64,000 nucleotides of DNA, from contig NZ_JBBODF010000001.1 of NCBI RefSeq assembly GCF_038002825.1, positions 5,208,001-5,272,000 of the forward strand, in the 5' to 3' direction. This document shows positions 1-8,288 of the stretch, piece by piece. Origin of the DNA: Paenibacillus sp. FSL H8-0048 (GTDB lineage: Bacteria; Bacillota; Bacilli; Paenibacillales; Paenibacillaceae). The position numbers and the translations under genes were made by a program. How positions within the stretch are numbered: the stretch's first letter is position 1; each line of letters starts with the position of its first letter. The notes under the pieces are model-generated. The model ran no database searches. It saw nothing but the letters and a program-made list of their open reading frames with translations, and was not told where the DNA came from.

Positions 1-215
1 AGGCCCAATTGATCAAGATTGTCGTGAAAGACAATGGCTTAGGCTTCAATGTCAAAAAAATCAGTGAACAAGCCAACCGGGAAAGCTTCGGTCTGGTGGG
101 TATGCGCGAACGCGTGGAATTGCTGGAGGGAAGAATGGAAATACAGTCAGCCGAGAACCAGGGCACAACAATCGTAATTCACATTCCGACGAATGTGGAA
201 AAGGGAAAGGAGTAA
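1..215 (+). CDS. degS: Sensor histidine kinase DegS, C-terminal end (partial)
   Basis: Only the last ~70 residues of the kinase are present; the gene enters from the left edge and ends at the TAA at 213-215. The visible part is the end of the HATPase_c domain: the G1-type DNGLGF motif, then GLVGMRERVELLEG (G2 region) and the closing beta strand GTTIVIHIP. This is typical of the DesK/NarX-like (HisKA_3) kinases. DegS phosphorylates DegU, which follows after 4 bases, so the pair is co-transcribed. DegS-DegU governs exoenzymes, competence and motility in Bacillus. The identification rests on the fold plus the immediately adjacent DegU and comF neighbours. Confidence 0.9.
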   Translation, partial: AQLIKIVVKDNGLGFNVKKISEQANRESFGLVGMRERVELLEGRMEIQSAENQGTTIVIHIPTNVEKGKE

Positions 216-219
216 TGTG

Positions 220-942
220 ATGGAGAACCAAATCTCTGGCAAAGCGCCCATCAAAGTTCTTTTGGCCGATGATCATCAATTGTTTCGTGAAGGGCTTAAG
301 CGTATTTTGAATATGGAGGATGACATCGAGGTCATTGGCGAATGCGGGGACGGCATCCAGGTGCTTGAATTCTGCAACGGCAACAAGCCGGATATCGTGC
401 TGATGGATATCAATATGCCGATTGAGAACGGCGTGGAGGCTACGCAAAAGCTCCGTGAAATGTTCCCGGATGTCAAAGTGATTATCCTCTCGATTCATGA
501 CGATGAAAGCTATGTGTTTGAGACGCTGCGCAAGGGGGCGAACGGATACCTGCTGAAGGATATGGAAGCCGAGTCGCTGATTAATGCGATCCGCTCCGTA
601 TGCGAAGGACATGCTTTTATCCATCCGAAGGTGACCGGCAAGCTGATTAATCAGCTGCGGCGCATGACGTACCTTAACGAGACTGGCGCTATGGCCGAGA
701 CGGCCGTGAAGGAAGCCGGTGTCAAATTTGTTGCAGGCGACAACAATCCGCTGACCCGCCGTGAGGCAGAGGTGCTGCGCTTGATGGCAGAGGGCAAGAG
801 CAACAAGATGATCGGGGAGTATCTGTTTATCAGCGAGAAGACGGTCAAAAACCATGTCAGCAGTATTCTGCAAAAGATGGAAGTGGATGACCGCACGCAA
901 GCTGTAATTAATTCTATCAAATATGGCTGGGTAACTTTATAG
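220..942 (+). CDS. degU: Two-component response regulator DegU
   Basis: A 240-residue NarL/FixJ-type regulator. The receiver domain (about residues 9-125) has the acidic pair in LLADDHQ and the phospho-acceptor Asp in VLMDINMP. The C-terminal LuxR-type helix-turn-helix reads LTRREAEVLRLMAEGKSNKM and continues ISEKTVKNHVSSIL. I chose ATG 220 because AAAGGAG at 206-212 lies 7 bases upstream; an ATG at 193 has no ribosome binding site. It directly follows degS, and the comF and flagellar genes come next, as in Bacillus, where phospho-DegU controls competence, motility and degradative enzymes. Confidence 0.95.
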   Translation: MENQISGKAPIKVLLADDHQLFREGLKRILNMEDDIEVIGECGDGIQVLEFCNGNKPDIVLMDINMPIENGVEATQKLREMFPDVKVIILSIHDDESYVFETLRKGANGYLLKDMEAESLINAIRSVCEGHAFIHPKVTGKLINQLRRMTYLNETGAMAETAVKEAGVKFVAGDNNPLTRREAEVLRLMAEGKSNKMIGEYLFISEKTVKNHVSSILQKMEVDDRTQAVINSIKYGWVTL

Positions 943-1194
943 CTTCCCTCATAAACTTTTAACTGAGCGTTTTGGAGAATCCTAATGATCCTTATAAACG
1001 GTACATAACTTGTATGCAGCCGCGAGCTGCAGCCATAGTATTGTTTCAGTCCGCACTCTATTCGAATTTTGCAAAATGCTAACTTAAATATGTACCCTAA
1101 GTTAAACTGGCGGCAGGGGCTCCCGTACAAGTGGGCTGTCACCGTCCTTTTATCACCGGCATATAGTGTGGGTATAAGAGGGAGGTGCATCTTC
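943..1194. other. Intergenic region after degU
   Basis: About 250 bases without a credible gene. A small hairpin (TGCAGC and GCTGCA around CGCGA, about 1014-1031) is the only structure I see. It has no T-run, so I do not call a terminator. I find no convincing promoter for the next gene. Confidence 0.4.
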
Positions 1195-1635
1195 ATGATC
1201 GCCCAGTTAATCTGGATTATCGCTATTTATGCATCCGCAGCAGCCCTTGTTCAACTCCTGCATCATCGGGAAGAGACCCGGGCAGCAGCACGGACTGGTA
1301 AGCGGCTTCACTATATTCTGATTACCCGTAATCATGAGGCCGTGGTGGAGTGGTATCTCAGGGTCTTTGTAGTGCATGCTTACTGGATCGGCAAGCCCCT
1401 GCGGGTTACCTTGGTGGATGACGGTTCAGAGGACAGGACCATGGCGGTAGCCTCACGGATGGCTTATTACAACTCTTCTATTGAATTTGCGCCTGCGGTG
1501 CCGTTATACGGTCTCGCGGACAGGGATACACTCCAGGGGGTTACAGTGGATCTGCGGGTTCAGGAGCCGCTGCTGCCGCTGCGGATGATGCGGCTGCCGG
1601 GAAGCGGGAGCTCCCCATCCAAGCACGGCGAATGA
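1195..1635 (+). CDS. Short membrane-anchored protein resembling the start of a family-2 glycosyltransferase
   Basis: A 146-residue protein starting at ATG 1195, 9 bases after GGGAGG (1180-1185). It opens with a hydrophobic helix (IAQLIWIIAIYASAAALVQL). The middle, HYILITRNHEAVVEWYLR followed by LRVTLVDDGSEDRT, looks like the first nucleotide-sugar-binding half of a GT2 glycosyltransferase (beta strand, then DDGS). A full GT2 domain is over 200 residues and would need the later acceptor-side motifs, which are missing. Catalysis is therefore doubtful and this may be a reduced relic or a dedicated small protein. In B. subtilis degV sits at this place. It is followed by a terminator at 1661-1697. 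Function unknown. Confidence 0.6.
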   Translation: MIAQLIWIIAIYASAAALVQLLHHREETRAAARTGKRLHYILITRNHEAVVEWYLRVFVVHAYWIGKPLRVTLVDDGSEDRTMAVASRMAYYNSSIEFAPAVPLYGLADRDTLQGVTVDLRVQEPLLPLRMMRLPGSGSSPSKHGE

Positions 1636-1660
1636 CAGCTGAATATGTAAGGTACGGGTG

Positions 1661-1697
1661 AAGCACACTCTCCAGGAATGGGGCGGTGTGCTTTTTG
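1661..1697 (+). terminator. Intrinsic terminator
   Basis: AAGCACAC (1661-1668) pairs with GTGTGCTT (1686-1693), followed by a short T-run. Confidence 0.75.
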
Positions 1698-1754
1698 GCG
1701 TTTAGGAAATTATAGTTTCCGTCTGTTGTGGACAAGGTGTGCTCAAAGGCTGAA

Positions 1755-1930
1755 TGTATGCGAAAAACCGAACAAAATTTAGTGATACAACGGTACATGG
1801 ACCAATATATGCGGAAAACCGAATACAATCGGTCAGCACAAGGTGCATGGGCCAGATGTATGTGAAAAACCGAATACAATAGGCTAGTGCTACCGCAGTT
1901 GGACCAAATGTATGCGAAAAACTGAATACA
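1755..1930. repeat. Array of four 22-bp hairpin repeats with ~51-bp period (locus 1)
   Basis: Four copies at 1755-1776, 1806-1827, 1857-1878 and 1909-1930 (spacings 51, 51, 52). Each has a left arm TGTATGCG or close variant, a loop AAAAAC and a right arm CGAATACA, forming an imperfect 8-bp stem. The bases just before each copy are also related (ggaccaaa). The array fills the 458-bp gap between the GT2-like gene and comFA. Two further loci of the same family occur at 59609-59733 and 61412-61686. Confidence 0.85.
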
Positions 1931-2093
1931 ATCGAAGTCAAAGTCTCTGTGCTACTTATGATTAACGCTGTTTGCCGCCAAAAAGCAGACAAGTGGAAGA
2001 GCGTGAAATATTACCTATACGTAAGCTTGAGGCACCATCGTTCACCCGCAGGGTGATTTGTTGTGTGCGTCAATAGATAAGGAGGCGATGGGA

Positions 2094-4172
2094 TTGAAGG
2101 CGGCTGTGTATGTGGTGGAGCAGGGCGGAGGGTGGCAGGCCCGGATTTCGCTGAATTTGGCGGTGGATGAATCATGGTGGGCGGGTGAAGCGGAGGGGCT
2201 TGTGGGTTGGGAGGGGCGATGGGTAGACGGGGAGAACGAAGCGGCGGAGCGGAAGGGGCGATTGGCAGATCGTAAATTCCAGCAGGAATACCGGGTTGTT
2301 CTACTCTCACGGTCATTGCCGCTCGGCTGGGCGGTGAAGCTGGCAGCAGTCTGCAAGTTCACGGCCCCCATGCAGCGCTGGAAGGAGACGGACTGGGGGA
2401 GATATGCCGCAGCGCTCCTAAAGGCAGAGATTAAGGCGGAGCAGGCTGCTGGAGGTAGCCGGGGAGAGGGGGGGCCTTTTGAGGAGGCTAAGGTGTACAG
2501 GCTGCCGGAGGATAGGGGATGGAGCGGGTATGGGGTGGAGGGTGCCTGGGGGAACGAACAGGCGGATGGACAGGGGAATGTGAGGGAGAATTGGCAAGAG
2601 AACGAACAGGTCGGCGTGCAGGCGAGTACGAGGACAAAATTGCGAAGGAACGAACAGGAGAGCTTACGGAGGAGAGAAATGGCGGTACTTGCAGCGGGAG
2701 CAGACCGGCTGGTTGCGGCGCTGGACGGGCGTTCTCTGCTTCAGGGTGAAGCAGAGGCACTGGTGGCCGAGCAGCTCCCGGAGCTGGGGGAGAACTGGCG
2801 GGCTGCGGCGCAGCTCGCCTATCTCCAGGGACGGCTGCGCCTTACGGCCGCCGTCCAGGGCCCTGCGGGCACCGCGCGGCTAGGCCTGCGCCGCCGCGAA
2901 GTGCCGCGCTGCCTGCGCTGCGGCAGCGTACCCACGGGCCGCACGGCCTGCGCCGCGTGCGGCCTTGCCGGCTGCGCCTATTGCGAGGCCTGCCTCGCAC
3001 TGGGGCGCAGCCGGGCTTGCGCGCTGCTGCTGCGCAGCGCACCGCTGCCTGCCGTGCGCTGCACGGCAGGCGTGTCCCCCACCGTAGCGGCGCGCCGGTG
3101 GGGGCTTAGCGCAGCGCAGGCGGCAGCCGCCGCCGCTGCGCTGGGGTTCCTGGCGGAGCCGCGCAGGCGCTCCGCCGGCCCGGACCCAGAGCGGTTCCTG
3201 CTCTGGGCAGTGACGGGAGCGGGGAAGACGGAGATGGTCTTCCCGCTCCTGGACGCGGCGCTCGCGGCCGGAGGCCGGGCGCTGATCGCCACGCCGCGGC
3301 GTGACGTCGTGCTGGAGCTTGCGCCGCGCCTGGCGAAGGCATTCCCGGCGGATGTTCCCGCCGTGCTGTACGGAGGCAGCGAGGACCGCTTACGCCGCAG
3401 CCGGATCACCCTGGCGACCACACACCAGCTGCTGCGGTTTGGTCAGGCCTTCGATCTGGTCATCATCGATGAGATCGATGCGTTTCCCTATCACAACGAC
3501 CCTATGCTGGACTATGCCGCAAGGCAGGTCTGCAAGCCTGGCGGGCGATTCATCCTTCTCTCCGCCACGCCGCCTGCGAAGCTGCAGCGCCTTGCCCGCT
3601 CCGGCAGATTAGCGCATGCGAGAGTCCCGGTCCGTTTTCACGGCCATCCCTTGCCGGTTCCGCGCCATATCCGCATGCAGCCGCTCTATCGCTGTCTGAG
3701 GCAGGGGAGACTTCCGGCAGGACTGCGTTCATCGTTACAGCGGTCCCTTGACCGTAAGGCGCAGATTTTCCTCTTCGTCTCCCGGATTGCCCACATTGAG
3801 GGACTGCTGCAGCTGCTGCGGCGGATGTTCCCCGGGATTTCTATAGAGGGAACCTCCTCTCAAGACCCGGACAGGGCAGAGAAGGTGCTGAAGTTCAGGG
3901 ATTGCACGATTTCCTTGCTGGTAACGACCACGATACTGGAGCGTGGGGTCACGGTACCGCATAGTGATGTGTTTATACTGGATGCGGACAGTGGACTCTT
4001 TGATGAGGCAGCTTTGGTGCAGATGGCGGGCCGTGCGGGACGTTCCAAGGATGATCCGGCAGGCAACGTCATCTTCGCTTCCGCAGAGTGGAGCCGCTCG
4101 CAGCGCGCCGCCATATCACAGATCCGCAGTATGAACGCCATTGCCCGCAGACAAGGATATCTCAAGTCTTAA
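2094..4172 (+). CDS. comFA: Competence protein ComFA, DEAD-box DNA helicase
   Basis: A 692-residue ATPase that drives single-stranded DNA through the membrane channel during transformation. A Zn-finger block of Cys pairs (CLRCGS, CAACG, CAYCEAC) precedes the helicase core: Walker A AVTGAGKTEM, Walker B as IIDEID, motif III LSATPP and motif VI QMAGRAGR. I prefer TTG 2094 because AAGGAGG (2079-2085) ends 8 bases upstream; ATG 2088 is too close to it. The protein is much longer than B. subtilis ComFA (about 460 residues). The extra N-terminal part contains a 16-codon repeat (2552-2690) and then an extremely GC-rich stretch up to about 3300. comFC follows after about 115 bases. Confidence 0.9.
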   Translation: MKAAVYVVEQGGGWQARISLNLAVDESWWAGEAEGLVGWEGRWVDGENEAAERKGRLADRKFQQEYRVVLLSRSLPLGWAVKLAAVCKFTAPMQRWKETDWGRYAAALLKAEIKAEQAAGGSRGEGGPFEEAKVYRLPEDRGWSGYGVEGAWGNEQADGQGNVRENWQENEQVGVQASTRTKLRRNEQESLRRREMAVLAAGADRLVAALDGRSLLQGEAEALVAEQLPELGENWRAAAQLAYLQGRLRLTAAVQGPAGTARLGLRRREVPRCLRCGSVPTGRTACAACGLAGCAYCEACLALGRSRACALLLRSAPLPAVRCTAGVSPTVAARRWGLSAAQAAAAAAALGFLAEPRRRSAGPDPERFLLWAVTGAGKTEMVFPLLDAALAAGGRALIATPRRDVVLELAPRLAKAFPADVPAVLYGGSEDRLRRSRITLATTHQLLRFGQAFDLVIIDEIDAFPYHNDPMLDYAARQVCKPGGRFILLSATPPAKLQRLARSGRLAHARVPVRFHGHPLPVPRHIRMQPLYRCLRQGRLPAGLRSSLQRSLDRKAQIFLFVSRIAHIEGLLQLLRRMFPGISIEGTSSQDPDRAEKVLKFRDCTISLLVTTTILERGVTVPHSDVFILDADSGLFDEAALVQMAGRAGRSKDDPAGNVIFASAEWSRSQRAAISQIRSMNAIARRQGYLKS
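2552..2690 (+). repeat. 48-bp in-frame minisatellite inside comFA
   Basis: The 11-mer GAACGAACAGG occurs at 2552, 2600 and 2648, exactly 48 bases (16 codons) apart, and the intervening sequence is also related. The translated units begin NEQ. This lies in the N-terminal extension, outside the helicase motifs. Confidence 0.8.
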
Positions 4173-4286
4173 TGATTTTGTGAGGAGTCCCTGGAAATAG
4201 CTGTGAAAGCCCAGCTCCCACAATTTGAGTTCTATACACTCTGTACTTTTAAACTCTGCACAATCTATTTTATTAGGAGGATTACA

Positions 4287-5168
4287 ATGCGTCAGCTGAC
4301 ATCATGGATGAAGCAAGCCCGCTCCCTAATCGCACCTTCGCAGACGGAATGTCTGTTTTGCGGCCGCAGAGGCCGTCCTTCTCACGAATGGCCCGGTATC
4401 TGCGTACACTGCCAGAGCGGCATTCCATGGATTCGCGTTCCCCGGTGCCAGATCTGCGGAAGGCATGTGGGTTGTCCCGATTGCAGCCGCAGCAATGGAC
4501 CCATACCAATCGTATGCAACCGGAGCACAGTAGCGTACACCAGTGATATGCGCGAAATACTAGGCCAGTATAAATACCGGGGGAATGAGCGGCTCGCGCC
4601 CGTACTCGGTCTGATGCTGGACAGGGCATACGCGCTTTTGCAACACGAACAGAGTGGACAACAACTGAACGGAGCGTCACAGAGCAACCTTTTTAGCAAA
4701 CCATTCCCGATATTGCATTCAAAGCTTCGTATGCGTTCTAACCTGTGGCAGGCCGACTTGCTGGTCCCTGTACCTGTGAGCGCTGTCCGTCTGTCTGAGC
4801 GGGGCTTCAATCAGGCGGAGCGGCTGGCTGAAGTGGTATCCCTGCAAAGAGGAGTACCCCAGCTTCCGCTGCTGGTCCGCACCCATCACACCGCCAAGCA
4901 GAGCTTCAAAAGCAGAAAGGAGCGGCTGGCCGATATGAAGCATGCTTTTGCCGGAAATACAGATCCGGTGGTTCTGCAAATTCTGAAGGAATACCTGCAT
5001 TCCCGTATGACGCATCAGCTTGAACAGCGTCCCTTACGAATCATCATTGTCGATGATATCTACACTACGGGGAGTACGATTCGTGCCTGCGCCGGGGCGC
5101 TTCAGCAGCTCTGCCGCAGCCTGGATTGCACTGCCGAGATATACTCTCTGACCTGGGCCCGTTCCTAG
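4287..5168 (+). CDS. comFC: Competence protein ComFC, phosphoribosyltransferase-like
   Basis: A 293-residue ComF-family protein. Four N-terminal CxxC-type motifs (CLFCG, CVHC, CQICG, CPDC) form the zinc-binding region. The C-terminal half is a type I phosphoribosyltransferase fold with the PRPP-binding signature IIIVDDIYTTGSTI. The start at ATG 4287 follows AGGAGG (4275-4280) by 6 bases; an upstream in-frame codon at 4203 has no ribosome binding site. ComFC is needed for transformation in B. subtilis, acting with ComFA. comFB, which lies between them in B. subtilis, is absent here. Confidence 0.9.
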   Translation: MRQLTSWMKQARSLIAPSQTECLFCGRRGRPSHEWPGICVHCQSGIPWIRVPRCQICGRHVGCPDCSRSNGPIPIVCNRSTVAYTSDMREILGQYKYRGNERLAPVLGLMLDRAYALLQHEQSGQQLNGASQSNLFSKPFPILHSKLRMRSNLWQADLLVPVPVSAVRLSERGFNQAERLAEVVSLQRGVPQLPLLVRTHHTAKQSFKSRKERLADMKHAFAGNTDPVVLQILKEYLHSRMTHQLEQRPLRIIIVDDIYTTGSTIRACAGALQQLCRSLDCTAEIYSLTWARS

Positions 5169-5217
5169 CAGCTGCCGCCGCTCCGGAATTCAATAAAACC
5201 GCTTCCCTGACCGATAC

Positions 5218-5244
5218 TAAACATAGACGGATCTTCGGCGATCA
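5218..5244 (+). promoter_or_regulatory. Possible weak sigmaD promoter before yvyF
   Basis: TAAA (5218-5221), 15 bases, then GGCGATCA (5237-5244), compared with the sigmaD pattern TAAA-N15-GCCGATAT. The -10 is imperfect, so this is tentative. Confidence 0.3.
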
Positions 5245-5309
5245 TGTAATCTTAGTAGCATAAGCGATTCATGAGTTGTGCAGAATGATAGAAGGGAGCC
5301 GCGGTAGAA

Positions 5310-5717
5310 ATGAATGTAGACAATTGTCCGAGATGCGGCCGGTTATATGTCAAGAACCTGATGAACCTGTGCCAGCCCTGCATCAAAGAGTTAGAGCATG
5401 AATATGAAATCTGTGTAGAATATTTGCGTAAAAATAGAGGCACCAACATACAGGAGCTGTCCGATGCCACCGATATTTCCATCAAGGAAATTACGCGTTT
5501 TATCCGGGAGGGCCGGATTTCCATCGCCAATGCACCTAATATGATGTATCCTTGCGAGGTATGCGGAACCCTGATCCGGGACGGGCATATGTGCGACAGC
5601 TGCCGCAGCCGTCTGACCAAAGATCTTGCGAATGCAGCCAAGGAAAGTGCAGACTCGAGCGCTTCCAAGAAGGCTCCAGATGGCGCTTACCGCGCAGTGG
5701 ACAAGTTCCGCAACTAA
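5310..5717 (+). CDS. yvyF: Flagellar operon protein YvyF (TIGR03826-like)
   Basis: A 135-residue protein with two zinc-ribbon-like Cys clusters (CPRCG with CQPC near the N-terminus; CEVCG with CDSC near residue 90). Between them lies a helical segment with a MerR/HTH-like pattern (IQELSDATDISIKEITRFIREG). In B. subtilis the homologue stands between comFC and flgM, exactly as here. Its role is not well defined; a part in flagellar gene control is plausible from position and fold. It ends shortly before a combined terminator/sigmaD promoter. Confidence 0.85.
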   Translation: MNVDNCPRCGRLYVKNLMNLCQPCIKELEHEYEICVEYLRKNRGTNIQELSDATDISIKEITRFIREGRISIANAPNMMYPCEVCGTLIRDGHMCDSCRSRLTKDLANAAKESADSSASKKAPDGAYRAVDKFRN

Positions 5718-5746
5718 ACAATTCTGCAAAAAAACGCTTGCAGCTA

Positions 5747-5774
5747 TAAAGAATGTTTCAACAGGGGCCGATAA
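5747..5774 (+). promoter_or_regulatory. SigmaD promoter for flgM
   Basis: TAAA (5747-5750), 16 bases, then GCCGATAA (5767-5774), close to the sigmaD consensus. The -10 is also the left arm of the terminator hairpin at 5767-5800. Confidence 0.75.
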
Positions 5775-5800
5775 ACTTAGTAAAGATTATCGGCTTTTTT
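5767..5800 (+). terminator. Intrinsic terminator of the comF/yvyF transcript
   Basis: GCCGATAA (5767-5774) pairs with TTATCGGC (5787-5794), with an inner CTT/AAG pairing, followed by six T. A transcript starting at the overlapping sigmaD promoter would begin after the left arm and so escape termination. Confidence 0.85.
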
Positions 5801-5822
5801 ATTACAGAAGGAAGGTGAAGTT

Positions 5823-6110
5823 ATGAAAATTAACGATGCCGGACGAATCAATGCGATTAATCCATACCAACGAAGTGCGGAATCGCAAAGGCAGGAACAG
5901 ATGAAGAAAAGTACACGCAAGGATGAGGTATCGATTTCGGACGAAGCCATCAAGCTGCTTCAGGCACAGAAGAGCGGGAAGATTGACACTGAACGTGCGA
6001 ACAAGATCGAGAGCCTGAAACAGCAAGTATCCGCAGGTACCTACCAGGTTGACGCAGCCAAGCTCGCCGAGACACTCGCCCCCTACTTTAAGCAATCCTC
6101 CGAGAATTAG
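5823..6110 (+). CDS. flgM: Anti-sigmaD factor FlgM
   Basis: A 95-residue protein with the FlgM pattern: N-terminal MKINDAGRINAINPYQ, a polar linker, SISDEAIKLLQ, and a C-terminal sigma-binding helix region ending VDAAKLAETLAPYF. FlgM holds sigmaD inactive until the hook-basal body is complete. GAAGGAAGGTG precedes the ATG. The gene has its own sigmaD promoter, giving the usual feedback loop, and leads the flgM-flgN-flgK-flgL block. Confidence 0.95.
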   Translation: MKINDAGRINAINPYQRSAESQRQEQMKKSTRKDEVSISDEAIKLLQAQKSGKIDTERANKIESLKQQVSAGTYQVDAAKLAETLAPYFKQSSEN

Positions 6111-6122
6111 GTGAACACACCC

Positions 6123-6623
6123 ATGGCACTTACAACATTATTAGAATTGCTTGAGCGGCTGGACGAGGCGCATGTGCAGATGCTGGATCTGGCCGCAGTC
6201 AAGAAACAGACCATTATGGACAACAAGGTGGAGGGTCTTATTGATATCCTGAACCGTGAGTCCAAGCTGATGAAGGTGATCGGACAGCTGGAAGAACGGC
6301 GCGCAGAAGCGGCCTTCGAGTTTTTGCAGGGGGTTGGAATCCGTTCCAATCTGAATCTGAATCTTACCGAGCTGTCCCGCCTTGTATTTGATCCCGAAGA
6401 CAAATCACGCCTGCTGCATATTCAGCAGAAGCTTTCCGGCACATTGCAGCAATTAAAAAAGGCCAATGAGCTGAATCAGAAGCTGATTGAGCAGTCGCTT
6501 ACCTTTATAGATTATTCCCTAGATTTGCTTGTCGGAAGACCAAATCAGGAAATGACGTACCATCATCCGTCCGACAAGGGCAGCAGTGTAACTCGGCCGG
6601 GTCTTTTTGATGCCCGTGGATAA
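6123..6623 (+). CDS. flgN: Flagellar chaperone FlgN
   Basis: A 166-residue, almost entirely helical protein of the FlgN family, which chaperones the hook-filament junction proteins FlgK and FlgL encoded directly downstream. I prefer ATG 6123, with AGGTG at 6109-6113; a GTG at 6111 immediately after the flgM stop is the alternative. It has leucine-rich amphipathic helices (LLELLERLDEAHVQML; LLHIQQKLSGTLQQLKKANE), as expected for the family. Confidence 0.85.
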   Translation: MALTTLLELLERLDEAHVQMLDLAAVKKQTIMDNKVEGLIDILNRESKLMKVIGQLEERRAEAAFEFLQGVGIRSNLNLNLTELSRLVFDPEDKSRLLHIQQKLSGTLQQLKKANELNQKLIEQSLTFIDYSLDLLVGRPNQEMTYHHPSDKGSSVTRPGLFDARG

Positions 6624-6680
6624 TCAGGTTATCCGCTGAGCTGCGCCCACCGCAGCAATCACAAGGGAGGAACACGCAGT

Positions 6681-8276
6681 ATGACATCTACATTCCACTC
6701 CATCGAGACCGCAAGACGAAGCCTGTTTACCCAGACAGCGGCGCTCAATACCACCGGCCACAACATTGCCAACGCCAACACAGAGGGATATACCCGCCAG
6801 CGTGTAAATATGAAGGCAGCCATCCCGATTGAAGCCTATGGCATGAATAACTCGACGATGCCAGGGCAGCTGGGGACCGGGGTTGAATTCACTTCCATCG
6901 AGCGGATTCGCGAGATGTTCCTGGACGATCAGTTCCGTGGAGAGAACTCGGCAAGCGGGAACTGGAGCATTCAGTCGGATACCTTAGATAAGCTGGAAGC
7001 GATTGTGAATGAGCCTTCAGATACCGGTGTCCGTATCGTGCTGGATAACTTCTGGAAATCCTGGTCGGACCTCAGTAAGAACCCGGAAGATCCCACAGCC
7101 CGCAAGATCGTCGTGCAGACAGCCCAGGCCCTCACGGATGCCATGAACTATATGAGTACACAGCTCAGCAATCTGGACCGCGATCTAAGCACCAATATTG
7201 ATGTCAAAGGCAAAGAGATCCAGAGCTACCTAAGCTCTATCGCTGACCTCAATCAATCCATCTCCAAGATAGAAGGCATGGGCGACAAAGCCAATGATCT
7301 GCGCGACCAGCGCGATCTGTTGACGGACAAGCTGTCCAAGATTGCCAATATCACCATTCTGGATACAGATGCCGGATATAACATCTCACTGGGTACACAG
7401 CCCTTGGTTCAAGGAGCAACCGTAACTGCGGCCGTAGACAGTACGTTTCTTAATACCGCCTTCGCCTCCGGGGATTTGAAGGCCGGTGAAGCTTATGGGA
7501 TGCTTTTCTCCAAAAACACCTATGTAGCAGATTACAGGAAGCAGCTCGACGCGATGGCCAATACCATTGCCAATGGTGAAGTGCAGGTGACCATACCGGC
7601 AGGCTCTAACCTGCCAGCAGGAACCACTGTGCTCAAGGATTCAGAGATTATTAATGCGGATGGCACCAAAACAACACTAACAGCAGGAAGCGCGGTACCT
7701 AACCCGTTGCCGGGTGATCTAAGAACAACAGTCAAAGGTCTGAATGGACTCCATCAGCTGGGGTACGCATTAAATGGGACTTCGGGCCGGCCGTTCTTCA
7801 CCTCAGCGGTAGCCGGAGAAGCGATCACTGCTGCAAATCTCAAGCTGAATCCGGAAATCGCTGCTGATCCCACGCTGTTTGCTACTTCCTTGCGTACTAC
7901 TACAGACACCTCAGGCAATATATCCGTAGTAAAAGGAAATAACACCCTGGCGCTGCTGTTCAGCAACATGAAGGATAACAATACGTTTGCTACAGCGGAC
8001 GGCACCAAGACCGGTACGGTTGGATCATATCTCAGCTCCATGGTTGGACAATTGGGTATCCAGTCTCAAGAAGCCACACGCCAGGCGAGTAACGCCGATT
8101 ATCTGGTGGAGCAAGTCAATTCCCGACGCCAATCCGTAAGCGGTGTGTCGCTGGATGAGGAAATGTCCAATATGCTGGTGTTCCAGCACGCTTACAGTGC
8201 TGCTGCACGTTTCATGACCACCTATGATGAACTGCTTGATAAATTGATTAATTCTACCGGCACAGTCGGAAGATAA
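6681..8276 (+). CDS. flgK: Flagellar hook-associated protein 1, FlgK
   Basis: A 531-residue hook-filament junction protein. The N-terminus has the axial-protein motif NTTGHNIANANTEGYTRQRV, and the C-terminus has the FlgK coiled coil with VNSRRQSVSGVSLDEEM and the closing helix. AAGGGAGG precedes the ATG. It is exported by the flagellar type III system and caps the hook together with FlgL. The central part (about residues 250-430) is variable in the family. Confidence 0.96.
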   Translation: MTSTFHSIETARRSLFTQTAALNTTGHNIANANTEGYTRQRVNMKAAIPIEAYGMNNSTMPGQLGTGVEFTSIERIREMFLDDQFRGENSASGNWSIQSDTLDKLEAIVNEPSDTGVRIVLDNFWKSWSDLSKNPEDPTARKIVVQTAQALTDAMNYMSTQLSNLDRDLSTNIDVKGKEIQSYLSSIADLNQSISKIEGMGDKANDLRDQRDLLTDKLSKIANITILDTDAGYNISLGTQPLVQGATVTAAVDSTFLNTAFASGDLKAGEAYGMLFSKNTYVADYRKQLDAMANTIANGEVQVTIPAGSNLPAGTTVLKDSEIINADGTKTTLTAGSAVPNPLPGDLRTTVKGLNGLHQLGYALNGTSGRPFFTSAVAGEAITAANLKLNPEIAADPTLFATSLRTTTDTSGNISVVKGNNTLALLFSNMKDNNTFATADGTKTGTVGSYLSSMVGQLGIQSQEATRQASNADYLVEQVNSRRQSVSGVSLDEEMSNMLVFQHAYSAAARFMTTYDELLDKLINSTGTVGR

Positions 8277-8288
8277 GGAGGCCATACC

